Shown piece by piece: positions 12,261 through 18,563 of a stretch of 31,002 nucleotides of DNA. Location of the stretch: IMG/VR virus record IMGVR_UViG_3300049218_000123, positions 1 through 31,002 of that record. One strand, given 5' to 3'. The first letter of the stretch is position 1. Each line of letters begins with the position of its first letter. The position numbers and the translations under genes were made by a program. This DNA comes from a virus. The notes under the pieces are model-generated. The model searched no databases. It saw nothing but the letters and a program-made list of their open reading frames with translations, and was not told the DNA's origin.

Positions 12261-12677
12261 ATGGATTACCCCCCCGAACGGCCTGCGACGGTTATTGAGC
12301 TGCGCCAGCAGGTCGCGCATTTACAGGCCCAGCTTGACGCCGCCAATGCACAGATTTCGGTTTTAAGGGAGGCGTCGGGCGCCACGTTAGACGCACCTCG
12401 ATGCCTGGGTTTGACCAAAAAAGAGGGCATCATTTTCGCCATGCTTCTGAAGCGTGATTTCGCCACAAGGGAATCTCTCATGCTAGCCATGTATAGCGAT
12501 CGCGCGCCTTCGGGAGTGCCGGACTCAAAGATCATAGACGTCTACATCTCCAGATTACGCCCGAAGTTGTCGCGGTACTGCATCACCATAGAAAACGTGT
12601 TCGGCACCGGCTATCGCATGCCGCCGGATAGTAAATCATTCGCGCGGCAGCTGTTCGAACGGGAAAGCGCGGCATGA
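12261..12677 (+). CDS. Orphan OmpR/CtrA-type winged-helix regulator
   Basis: 138 residues. The N-terminal 40 residues form a short coiled coil (ELRQQVAHLQAQLDAANAQI). Residues about 50-122 are a Trans_reg_C winged helix: LGLTKKEGIIFAMLLKRDFA, then DSKIIDVYISRLRPKLSRYC, then the wing FGTGYRM. No receiver domain is present, so it is not phosphorylated in the usual way; the coiled coil may dimerise it. Such CtrA-like DNA-binding proteins occur in alphaproteobacterial phages and may control late genes or mimic host cell-cycle regulators (inference). Its ATG follows the upstream stop directly. Confidence 0.75.
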   Translation: MDYPPERPATVIELRQQVAHLQAQLDAANAQISVLREASGATLDAPRCLGLTKKEGIIFAMLLKRDFATRESLMLAMYSDRAPSGVPDSKIIDVYISRLRPKLSRYCITIENVFGTGYRMPPDSKSFARQLFERESAA

Positions 12678-13237
12678 GCCTGTCTGGGACATCCGGCCAC
12701 TCGCGCCACAGCGGTTACGCGCGATCAGCGCATGACTGGTATCGTGAACCGCGCTGGTCAGTCGATGCGCTTCTGGATCGGGTGCGTTTCCGAGGACGCT
12801 CCTGGGACCCATGCTGCGGATCTGGTAATATTCCTGAAGCGATGAAGGAGCGCGGACTGTCCTGTCACGGCTCCGATCTGATCGACCGCGGATACGGCAA
12901 TCAGGTCGATTTCCTAACCGGTTTCTTCCCGGAAGAAATAGATAATATCGTCATGAATCCGCCCTTTAGGTTGGCACTCCCCTTCGCGCGCCGCGCGCTG
13001 GAATTGGCCGATGACAAGGTTGCAATCCTGCAACGAACCGCATGGCTGGAAAGCCGCGAGCGCCATGAGTTCTTCGAATCCTCGCCGTTGGCCATGGTGC
13101 TCCAGTTCAGTCGGCGCGTCAGCATGCCGCCTGGCGAGAATTACCAAGGCGGTGAGACCGGCGGTTCAATTCCGTTCGCTTGGTATGTCTGGGACAAGGA
13201 CCATCGCGGACCACCAACACTCGGATGGCTGGAATGA
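12674..13237 (+). CDS. Solitary phage DNA methyltransferase-like protein (class I, NPPF)
   Basis: 187 residues. The AdoMet-binding motif I is WDPCCGSGNIPEAM (about residues 44-57), an acidic motif II is CHGSDLIDRG, and the catalytic motif IV is IVMNPPF. This order fits N6-adenine methyltransferases of the small phage type. The C-terminal part includes a conserved-looking HEFFESSPLAMVLQFSRRVS and an IPFAWYVWDK strand. No restriction endonuclease is adjacent, so it likely protects phage DNA or marks replication/regulatory sites. Start and stop overlap its neighbours by four bases. Confidence 0.8.
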   Translation: MSLSGTSGHSRHSGYARSAHDWYREPRWSVDALLDRVRFRGRSWDPCCGSGNIPEAMKERGLSCHGSDLIDRGYGNQVDFLTGFFPEEIDNIVMNPPFRLALPFARRALELADDKVAILQRTAWLESRERHEFFESSPLAMVLQFSRRVSMPPGENYQGGETGGSIPFAWYVWDKDHRGPPTLGWLE

Positions 13238-14028
13238 GCGAATTGCCCGATCCACTCGTGCCGACACACGTCGACTGCACAGACCTCGACGGGTTTATGC
13301 TCAATGTCGAACGGTTAATGGCGAGCGAGCTGGTCGCATTGTCATCGCATGAAGTCGTCGCCGCCGGATTATTTTTATGGTGCCGGGCATGGAAGCAGAC
13401 GCCGGCGGCAAGCCTTCCCGACGATGACCGGGTCAACGCCGCTTTCTCACGATTGAGTCCGGCACGGTTCAAAAAGCTGAAGTCAGAAATCATGCGCGGC
13501 TTCATAAAATGCGCAGACGGGCGCCTTTATCACCGTGTCCTTGCTGAAGAAGCGCTGCGCGCCTTTGAAAAAAAGACCGCGTTTCGACGCAAGCGCGAAA
13601 CAGATAAAGAGCGCCTTAAGAAGTGGCGTGAAACGCAGGATGAAACGCGTTTCGAAACGAACCATGAAACGGAATTGAAACGCGTTTCGTCGCGGAAGGA
13701 CAGGGACGGGACGGGGACGGGACGGGACAGGGACCTACCAAACCAAGAATCAAGAAACTTAAAAACCAGTTCTAACTCTCCCGCGCGCGACCCTGTGGAT
13801 AATTCCGGGTCTGGTGGGTCTGGTTTTTTAAATGAAAATTCCGGTGGGGTTTTCGTGCCTACCGCTGCCACCTTGGACGAGATCGTACGGATCGCGCCAG
13901 GCTGGGACATCGTGAAGCTGCTCGCGCTCTACCGCCCTTGGGCCGCCAAACGCGGAGAGGCGAGAGACGAACAGCGCGCCTTCATCGGCTGGTTCAAAAA
14001 TTTCAGCAAGGGCAAGTCGCCAAAATGA
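13234..14028 (+). CDS. DUF1376 (YdaU-like) replication protein
   Basis: 264 residues starting on an ATGA overlap. The N-terminal domain (about 1-110) fits DUF1376/YdaU: DLDGFMLNVERLMASELVAL, then LFLWCRAWKQTPAASLPDDD, then GRLYHRVLAEEALRAFEKK. The middle (about 125-195) is a low-complexity linker rich in Glu-Thr, Arg, Gly and Asp. The C-terminal domain (DEIVRIAPGWDIVKLLALYR) resembles ends of phage replication initiators. YdaU-type genes hold the replication-initiator position in many prophages. The linker DNA carries iteron-like repeats, a G-quadruplex motif and a DnaA box, so the gene may contain its own origin, as lambda O does. Confidence 0.8.
   Translation: MSELPDPLVPTHVDCTDLDGFMLNVERLMASELVALSSHEVVAAGLFLWCRAWKQTPAASLPDDDRVNAAFSRLSPARFKKLKSEIMRGFIKCADGRLYHRVLAEEALRAFEKKTAFRRKRETDKERLKKWRETQDETRFETNHETELKRVSSRKDRDGTGTGRDRDLPNQESRNLKTSSNSPARDPVDNSGSGGSGFLNENSGGVFVPTAATLDEIVRIAPGWDIVKLLALYRPWAAKRGEARDEQRAFIGWFKNFSKGKSPK
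13630..13802. other. Putative phage replication origin inside the DUF1376 gene
   Basis: GAAACG recurs at 13630, 13642, 13654, 13666 and 13677, i.e. at steps of 12, 12, 12 and 11 bases. Two copies are expanded to the palindrome GAAACGCGTTTC (13642-13653, 13677-13688). A G-rich block follows at 13703-13732, then an A-rich stretch, then a perfect DnaA box TGTGGATAA at 13794-13802. This set of iterons, unwinding-prone DNA and a DnaA box in the linker of a replication-protein gene parallels lambda ori in gene O. Function is inferred. Confidence 0.55.
13703..13732 (+). other. Six-tract G-quadruplex motif
   Basis: Six runs of three or four G (13703, 13708, 13713, 13719, 13724 and 13730) are separated only by AC or ACA. 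That is well beyond the minimum G3+N1-7 pattern and predicts a stable parallel quadruplex on the coding strand and in the mRNA. It encodes the Asp/Gly/Thr/Arg-rich linker of the DUF1376 protein. Confidence 0.7.
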
Positions 14029-14597
14029 ACGACAGAGCAGACAACACAACGCGCGCGCGAGGGAAAATGCGGAAAAAGTACGGTGGTGCAGGCAACAGGT
14101 GCGGCGGCAAGGCGAAGGTTCCGCGAGAAAGCGTGGTCGGCCCGACGCCGGAACGCGCAGCCCAGCGCGCCGTGCTGACCCGTGGCGCCGATCCTACGCT
14201 GGCCGAAAGCCCGCTTGGTGTGTTGGTGGCACATCGCCTGATCGACAACGACCATTGGCGCATCGCCGAGCGCTATGCGGAGGCAAAACGCATCCGGTTC
14301 GGCTCGGGCCAGCCGCGGAGCATCAACCTCACTGCCAACACCGGCGGCCACGACAACGGCGACGATAGCGGCGAGCTTTGGGCGAAAGGCATCCTTGCCG
14401 ACGCGGAAGCTGTATTTCGCAACCGCCCACGCCAACTGCGCGACAGCTTCGACAACGCCGTCGTCTACAAGCGTTGGCCGTCGTGGTTCGGCGCGCGCGA
14501 GCTGTCACCGGCACGCATACCCGAGCTTGCCGCACTGATCGAGATGCTGGGCGACTTGGCGCGCGTGTTCGGAGCGACGCCCAGCAAAGCCAACTGA
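14025..14597 (+). CDS. Conserved-looking phage protein (190 aa), unknown function
   Basis: Starts on an ATGA overlap with the DUF1376 gene. The N-terminal 50 residues are strongly basic (RARGKMRKKYGGAGNRCGGK) and probably bind nucleic acid. The middle contains PLGVLVAHRLIDNDHWRIAE, a pattern I have seen in uncharacterised proteins before phage late genes. The C-terminal half is helical (FRNRPRQLRDSFDNAVVYKR). No catalytic motif is visible. A role in replication or late control is possible from position only. Confidence 0.6.
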   Translation: MNDRADNTTRARGKMRKKYGGAGNRCGGKAKVPRESVVGPTPERAAQRAVLTRGADPTLAESPLGVLVAHRLIDNDHWRIAERYAEAKRIRFGSGQPRSINLTANTGGHDNGDDSGELWAKGILADAEAVFRNRPRQLRDSFDNAVVYKRWPSWFGARELSPARIPELAALIEMLGDLARVFGATPSKAN

Positions 14598-14631
14598 GTA
14601 TTAAGCTTAACCTTTAACACGGAGAAAAACC

Positions 14632-15345
14632 ATGACCATGTTTCAAATCAAAAACCGCTACAATGGCGCGGTACAATTCGAGTGTGAGCTTTCGGCTGAA
14701 GTTAGCTCGGAGCACGTCGACATACAGCTTGGCTTTGCGATCAAGGCCGCGATCAAGGCAAATGCCAACCTGACCCGTGCCAACCTGATCCGTGCCAACC
14801 TGACCGGTGCCAACCTGATCCGTGCCAACCTGACCGGTGCCGACCTGACCGGTGCCAACCTGATCCGTGCCAACCTGACCCGTGCCGACCTGACCCTTGC
14901 CGACCTGCGCGATGCCAACCTGACCCTTGCCAACCTGCGCGGTGCCGACCTGACCCTTGCCGACCTGCGCGATGCCAACCTTAATAGCTTTAAACAAGAC
15001 TTGATCGCCGAAGTGCTTCGCGTACCTGGCGAAATCGACGGGCTTCGCCAAGCTTTAGTAGAAGGCCGTATCGATGGTTCGACCTACAGCGGAGTTTGTG
15101 CTTGTTTAGCCGGTACCGTGGCAAATCTCAAAGGAATTGAAGATTACAACGGACAGACCATCGAAGCCGGCGAAAAAGTGAAATTTACCGCCGACAGCAC
15201 CTCACCGCGCGAGGTATGGTTCATGGGCATAAGCGAGGGAGATACGCCAGAGACCAATCGAATGGCGGCAATCGCGCTGGACTGGATCGACGAAGCTATC
15301 GCCATCCGCGACAATATCCGCGCGACTGTGAAGGTGCAGCAATGA
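14632..15345 (+). CDS. Pentapeptide-repeat protein
   Basis: 237 residues; GGAG precedes the ATG by seven bases. An N-terminal 40-residue cap is followed by 15 consecutive A(N/D)LxX repeats (about 45-119), which should form a short right-handed quadrilateral beta-helix. The C-terminal domain ([20 protein letters not shown], then CLAGTVAN; later [20 protein letters not shown]) is typical of a phage-borne version of this family. Some pentapeptide-repeat proteins (MfpA, Qnr) mimic DNA and bind gyrase, but this repeat block is short and no such role is shown here. Its place in the early operon suggests interference with a host process; function unknown. Confidence 0.85.
   Translation: MTMFQIKNRYNGAVQFECELSAEVSSEHVDIQLGFAIKAAIKANANLTRANLIRANLTGANLIRANLTGADLTGANLIRANLTRADLTLADLRDANLTLANLRGADLTLADLRDANLNSFKQDLIAEVLRVPGEIDGLRQALVEGRIDGSTYSGVCACLAGTVANLKGIEDYNGQTIEAGEKVKFTADSTSPREVWFMGISEGDTPETNRMAAIALDWIDEAIAIRDNIRATVKVQQ
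14764..14988 (+). repeat. 15-bp tandem repeats encoding the pentapeptide block
   Basis: About fifteen 15-base units of the type GCCAACCTGACCCGT follow one another. Many are identical at the DNA level apart from one or two bases (CGT/GGT/CTT; AAC/GAC). Such DNA-level identity suggests recent expansion by slippage or unequal recombination rather than selection on protein alone. Confidence 0.85.
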
Positions 15346-15914
15346 CCCACAATAAGCTGACAGAAGCTGAAAAAACTGCTAGGGCAAAAGTGTACGCCAC
15401 CGTGTCGAAAGACGATAAGATGATTGAGGCGCGGAACTATAAGCACATCTGGCTGGAGCCGCCCGAAGACTCTGCTTATGACGAGCGCTCATGGTGTCAT
15501 GATGATGCCTGGGGTAATGGCGTCAAGTATGTTCGGGACGACATCGCACGGAATCTGGCCGAGGCTTTGAGAAAACGCATTACTCACGGCACAAATTGTA
15601 GAAGAATTTACGATCCCGATCTTACGTGCGATTGCGGCTATGAAGACGGTAAAAAAGCACTCGCCGAATATCAAGGTGAGGCGGGCGGAAGAGTCCTGTG
15701 CGATAATTGTTTTGATGACTTGCATTCTAAACCAGAACCCAAAGCAGTCCGTGTGCGCATCGAAGTGGCTGTGGATGAGGATGGTTTATATGATGCAGCT
15801 AAACATAAAAACGGTCTATGCGTTGGTATTTTGAAAAAAGGATATTCCATACATTACATTGAAGCAGACGTTCCGCTGCCGGTGGCAGAGACAATCGAAG
15901 GGAAGGTGGTGTGA
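15342..15914 (+). CDS. Hypothetical protein with cysteine clusters (190 aa)
   Basis: Starts on an ATGA overlap with the pentapeptide gene. A helical N-terminus is followed by [20 protein letters not shown], a CRR...CDCGYEDG segment and a [14 protein letters not shown] segment, which together could bind zinc. The C-terminal 60 residues are beta-rich ([19 protein letters not shown]). I do not recognise the family. It begins a run of small, mostly unidentified early genes. Confidence 0.6.
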   Translation: MTHNKLTEAEKTARAKVYATVSKDDKMIEARNYKHIWLEPPEDSAYDERSWCHDDAWGNGVKYVRDDIARNLAEALRKRITHGTNCRRIYDPDLTCDCGYEDGKKALAEYQGEAGGRVLCDNCFDDLHSKPEPKAVRVRIEVAVDEDGLYDAAKHKNGLCVGILKKGYSIHYIEADVPLPVAETIEGKVV

Positions 15915-16096
15915 TGGATGCGAAGCGAGCTGCGGAAGCGCATAGCACTCTGAATACATTTGCTGCGATTATCGCTATTTTGGAGGGCGGATGCACAATT
16001 GCGGCAGATGCATATCCTACGGCAGAAAAAATTATAAAGCTTTGTAAAAGGGCGCAACGACATCAGCTTTATTATTATGATCGGAATTGTAAATGA
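15914..16096 (+). CDS. Small hypothetical protein (60 aa)
   Basis: ATG overlapping the upstream stop (TGATG); a GTG one codon earlier is the alternative. Helical product ([20 protein letters not shown]) with a modest hydrophobic patch. More A+T-rich than the structural genes. No family recognised. Confidence 0.5.
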   Translation: MDAKRAAEAHSTLNTFAAIIAILEGGCTIAADAYPTAEKIIKLCKRAQRHQLYYYDRNCK

Positions 16097-16152
16097 CCCC
16101 GCCCCCCTCGCCGATGGAGTGGCGCGATGTGTATGTTTTAGCTTGGAGGTGA
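16093..16152 (+). CDS. Possible 19-residue ORF
   Basis: A short frame MTPPPSPMEWRDVYVLAWR starts on an ATGA overlap with the previous stop. It ends within the GGAGGTGA ribosome site of the next gene. It fills an otherwise empty 60-base gap and may act by translational coupling. Evidence is weak. Confidence 0.3.
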   Translation: MTPPPSPMEWRDVYVLAWR

Positions 16153-16156
16153 AGTG

Positions 16157-16411
16157 ATGAGCCATGAAGACGATGTTAAGCGTGCGGCCATAGAATATAT
16201 ATCAGCATCAGATTTTGATATTCCCTCCTTGCGCTGTGCATTTCGTGAAGCGGCTTCAATTTGCGATGCCATCGAGAAAGACATTGTTGAAAAATATACA
16301 AAAAGTGGGCATTTAACAAAACAAGGGAAGGAATTATCTGCCGTTGTGCGTTACACGGCAAACTCCGTTTACGAGATGGTTGCCAAAGTGAATCGCAGGA
16401 GCACGCCATGA
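16157..16411 (+). CDS. Small hypothetical protein (84 aa)
   Basis: GGAGGTGA a few bases upstream supports ATG 16157 (a GTG one codon earlier is possible). Helical, soluble product (MSHEDDVKRAAIEYISASDF; FREAASICDAIEKDIVEKY). The stop overlaps the next start by ATGA. No family recognised. Confidence 0.6.
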   Translation: MSHEDDVKRAAIEYISASDFDIPSLRCAFREAASICDAIEKDIVEKYTKSGHLTKQGKELSAVVRYTANSVYEMVAKVNRRSTP

Positions 16412-16575
16412 TCTGCTGGGCTGTGAAAACGCCGGAAGGCGATATAATAAATTACACCATTGGCGATGAACGTAGAGAATCGATTAGAGCTATAAAAAAA
16501 TATTGGGGCGATTGGAAAAAATTATACAGTCAAGGATTCCGCTGCGTCAAAGTCCGCGTAGAGGAGGTAAGGTAA
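16408..16575 (+). CDS. Small hypothetical protein (55 aa)
   Basis: A 56-codon frame linked to both neighbours by overlaps (ATGA at its start, TAATG at its stop). The product begins MICWAVKTPEGDIINYTIGD and continues with a basic aromatic stretch KKYWGDWKKLY and a beta-like FRCVKVRVEEV end, suggesting a small folded domain. Unknown function. Confidence 0.55.
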   Translation: MICWAVKTPEGDIINYTIGDERRESIRAIKKYWGDWKKLYSQGFRCVKVRVEEVR

Positions 16576-16742
16576 TGGACGAAAAAGAGCAAGCGTGGTT
16601 GAGACTGAAGTGCTTTGAGATTGTGATAGATGCTAAGTATCAATGGGATAACTCCACAACAAAAACCATGGCAGACGATATAAACATTGCCGACCACCTT
16701 TACCGCTGGGCGACTACGGGAAAACGGAATGGTTGCGCTTAA
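16575..16742 (+). CDS. Small hypothetical protein (55 aa)
   Basis: ATG on a TAATG overlap, preceded by GAGGAGGTAAGG, a very strong ribosome site. Helical product (MDEKEQAWLRLKCFEIVIDA) with NIADHLYRWATTGK near the end, a pattern seen in tiny phage proteins that I cannot assign. It overlaps the start of the next gene by 14 bases. Confidence 0.55.
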   Translation: MDEKEQAWLRLKCFEIVIDAKYQWDNSTTKTMADDINIADHLYRWATTGKRNGCA

Positions 16743-17112
16743 TTTTCAGACTCGCTTTGCCGAAGATGTCGAGTACGGCAAGAAACGCCAAACGATCAGA
16801 AAGACCGCGCGGTGCAAACCTGGAACCCTGTTGCAGCTTTACACCGGCATGCGCACAAAGAATTGTCGCCTACTAGGAAAAGCAATTTGCACCCGCGTGA
16901 CGCCGGTAGAAATCTGCGCGACAGGAATGTTTTTAAACGGGAAGCGCCTATATGCTGGCCACGCATACCGAGGGGATATCGAGAATTACGATAGCGATTT
17001 CGCGCAAAAGGACGGCTTCGGAGACTTCATGGAAATGGCGGAATGGTTTCATAACAGATACGGGGAATTGCCGTTTGAGGGCTTTGTAATTGAATGGGAT
17101 GAGCCGCGATGA
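16729..17112 (+). CDS. ASCH-domain-like protein (127 aa)
   Basis: The pattern LNFQTRFAEDVEYGKKRQTI fits the opening of ASCH/PUA-like domains. KPGTLLQLYTGMRTKNCRLL and the closing KDGFGDFMEMAEWFHNRYGE fit the remainder, and the C-terminus is FEGFVIEW. ASCH domains are small beta-barrels thought to bind RNA or nucleotides; several act in RNA metabolism or nucleoside turnover. No such activity has been shown for phage versions that I know of. A start at 16687 is possible in the same frame but lacks support and would extend the overlap with the upstream gene. Confidence 0.65.
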   Translation: MVALNFQTRFAEDVEYGKKRQTIRKTARCKPGTLLQLYTGMRTKNCRLLGKAICTRVTPVEICATGMFLNGKRLYAGHAYRGDIENYDSDFAQKDGFGDFMEMAEWFHNRYGELPFEGFVIEWDEPR

Positions 17113-17324
17113 AATTTCCTAAGCGAACACACGCGCCGGAAATTCCCATCATGGATGAACCTTGCCAAAAATGTAAAGGTTTTGCTATTTCGTTGGTCTT
17201 GACACCACGCGAAGAAATGGGGCTAAATTGCCGTTATCTTGCAAACGAACCGTTCGCTTGCGAAACAAATGACGATTGTAATTGCTGCGCCAAATGTACG
17301 CAAGAATGCCCTAATTCATTTTAA
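17109..17324 (+). CDS. Cysteine-rich small protein (71 aa)
   Basis: Ten cysteines, including CQKC and a cluster at the C-terminus (CETNDDCNCCAKCTQECPNS). This suggests one or two zinc sites or, less likely, an iron-sulfur site. It starts on an ATGA overlap. Unknown function. Confidence 0.6.
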   Translation: MKFPKRTHAPEIPIMDEPCQKCKGFAISLVLTPREEMGLNCRYLANEPFACETNDDCNCCAKCTQECPNSF

Positions 17325-17343
17325 CCCCAACCGGAGAAACACC

Positions 17344-17541
17344 ATGATCGATAGAATGTCCCTTTTAAGCGACGAACAATGGGCCGAGCTTGAGCTGCTG
17401 GCGGTAAGGCGGCATACAATGCGAAAATTATTAAACGGCAGGCGAATGGGTGCTGTACTTTTTTACGTATATCTCCGCGACGAAGCCAACGCCGAAATAG
17501 CCTACAATGAAAAGCTGAATGAGATTATGGGGAGGGAATGA
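17344..17541 (+). CDS. Small hypothetical protein (65 aa)
   Basis: GGAG about nine bases upstream supports ATG 17344. Helical product (LSDEQWAELELLAVRRHTMR). The stop overlaps the next ATG. No family recognised. Confidence 0.55.
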   Translation: MIDRMSLLSDEQWAELELLAVRRHTMRKLLNGRRMGAVLFYVYLRDEANAEIAYNEKLNEIMGRE

Positions 17542-17717
17542 TGCAAAAAGAGATATTCAAAGCTTCAGGAGATTTTATCGCTTCTACACCCTTGGTAGGA
17601 ACGCGTGTAACTTTCATCGGGCAGGGGGGAATCGGCGCACCATCCTCTAAGCACCCGATACTGAACAGTCTTGCAAGATTGCTTTTAAGGTTAGCGGCTT
17701 ATCTGGATAAAAAATAA
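17538..17717 (+). CDS. Small hypothetical protein, last gene of the early operon (59 aa)
   Basis: Two adjacent ATG codons follow GGGGAGGGA, a strong ribosome site, and overlap the preceding stop. The product (MMQKEIFKASGDFIASTPLV) has a Gly-rich centre and a helical, Leu-rich end (LNSLARLLLRLAAYL). It may be amphipathic. Unknown function. Confidence 0.5.
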   Translation: MMQKEIFKASGDFIASTPLVGTRVTFIGQGGIGAPSSKHPILNSLARLLLRLAAYLDKK

Positions 17718-17786
17718 TTTCAAAATAGTTGTTGCTACAAACGATTCGAGTATGTCAAATATTGCAGTATCAGATGGTACGAAGTT

Positions 17787-17816
17787 GCGCCCGGAGCAGT
17801 CCGAGGCGCTTTTTTT
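17787..17816 (+). terminator. Terminator between early and late operons
   Basis: Stem GCGCC-CGGA / TCCG-A-GGCGC with a GCAG loop and one bulged A is followed by seven T. It separates the rightward early genes from the terminase operon. Late expression past it would need its own promoter downstream or antitermination. Confidence 0.75.
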
Positions 17817-17836
17817 ATGCCAAAACGGAGGCGCGC

Positions 17837-18232
17837 TTGGAAGATCCGCAAGACTGTCAACGTCTTTGGAAAGCGGTCATTTTACAAGCGTTTCACGATG
17901 CAATCACTGCCGGAACCACGCTCGGGGCATGGTCTCAGCGCGATATAGCCAGGGCATGGCTTTTGACCCGATCGCGCGAGTTATTCGATGTCTGCCATCT
18001 TGCAGGCGAGGATCTCGAGGATGTCATCGCTGCGGCGCATCGCCTGCAGGCAAAAGGATGGCCGATCGACGGCATAGAGAGACGCCACCGTTTCTATACG
18101 AAGAGGCGCACCAACCATGCCACAACAGACACTCGCGAAGCAGAAGGCGACTTTCGTCAAATTCCTGCGCATATCGCCCAACATCACATTGGCGGCGAAG
18201 GCAGCGGGCATCGGCCGGCAGCATTCGTATGA
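17837..18232 (+). CDS. Conserved phage protein upstream of the small terminase
   Basis: No ATG start fits, but TTG 17837 lies five bases after CGGAGG, so a TTG start (131 residues) is preferred. The first 85 residues (RLWKAVILQAFHDAITAGTT, then ARAWLLTRSRELFDVCHLAG, then EDLEDVIAAAHRL) match a small protein I have often seen before terminase genes in alphaproteobacterial phages; its function is unknown. The last 38 residues overlap the small terminase gene in another frame and look like read-through coding, so the conserved part ends before the overlap. Confidence 0.65.
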   Translation: MEDPQDCQRLWKAVILQAFHDAITAGTTLGAWSQRDIARAWLLTRSRELFDVCHLAGEDLEDVIAAAHRLQAKGWPIDGIERRHRFYTKRRTNHATTDTREAEGDFRQIPAHIAQHHIGGEGSGHRPAAFV

Positions 18233-18563
18233 CCTGCGCAAGAAAGACAAAGCCTTCGATGCGGCCTGTAATGAGGCCATTGAGAGCGCTGTGGATGCAC
18301 TTGAACAGGTCGCCTGGGACCGCGTCATGCAAGGCGATGAAGAATTTGTCGTTAGCCAAGGTCGCATCGTTAACGGGCCCGACAAAGAGCCACTCAAAGT
18401 ACGGAAACGGTCCGACCTTCTGACAATTACCCTTCTGAAGGCGCATCGCGCTGACAAATACCGCGATCGCCAAACTATAACGCACGAAGGCGGAATCGAC
18501 ACAACCGGCGCCAAGGACAAGCTTAGAAACCGGCTTGCAAAGCATGCCGGTGGAAGAAAATAA
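18117..18563 (+). CDS. Terminase small subunit-like protein
   Basis: 148 residues. The N-terminal region (FLRISPNITLAAKAAGIGRQ, then HSYDLRKKDKAFDAACNEAI) is a helix-turn-helix of the kind that recognises pac/cos DNA in small terminases. It is followed by a helical oligomerisation region, VDALEQVAWDRVMQG, and SDLLTITLLKAHRADKYRDR, which is common in this group. The gene directly precedes and overlaps the large terminase. Small subunits form rings that guide the motor to phage DNA. Confidence 0.8.
   Translation: MPQQTLAKQKATFVKFLRISPNITLAAKAAGIGRQHSYDLRKKDKAFDAACNEAIESAVDALEQVAWDRVMQGDEEFVVSQGRIVNGPDKEPLKVRKRSDLLTITLLKAHRADKYRDRQTITHEGGIDTTGAKDKLRNRLAKHAGGRK

Noticed and set aside
13642-13688. 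Methyltransferase target or CI-type operator cluster
   Set aside because: GAAACGCGTTTC differs from the TGGAATTTAATTCCA operator, and the 12-bp spacing inside a replication gene fits iterons better.
14764-14988. CRISPR array
   Set aside because: Repeats are contiguous 15-bp coding units without unique spacers.
14614-15051. Antisense frame over the pentapeptide repeats (Gln-Val-Gly repeats)
   Set aside because: It is the mirror of a 15-bp tandem repeat with no internal stops; no ribosome site or conserved pattern, and it opposes the operon.
17752-18423. 223-codon plus-strand frame across the terminator and small terminase
   Set aside because: It runs through the terminator stem and is Arg/Ser-rich; the TTG-started gene at 17837 and the terminase frame carry the recognisable sequences.
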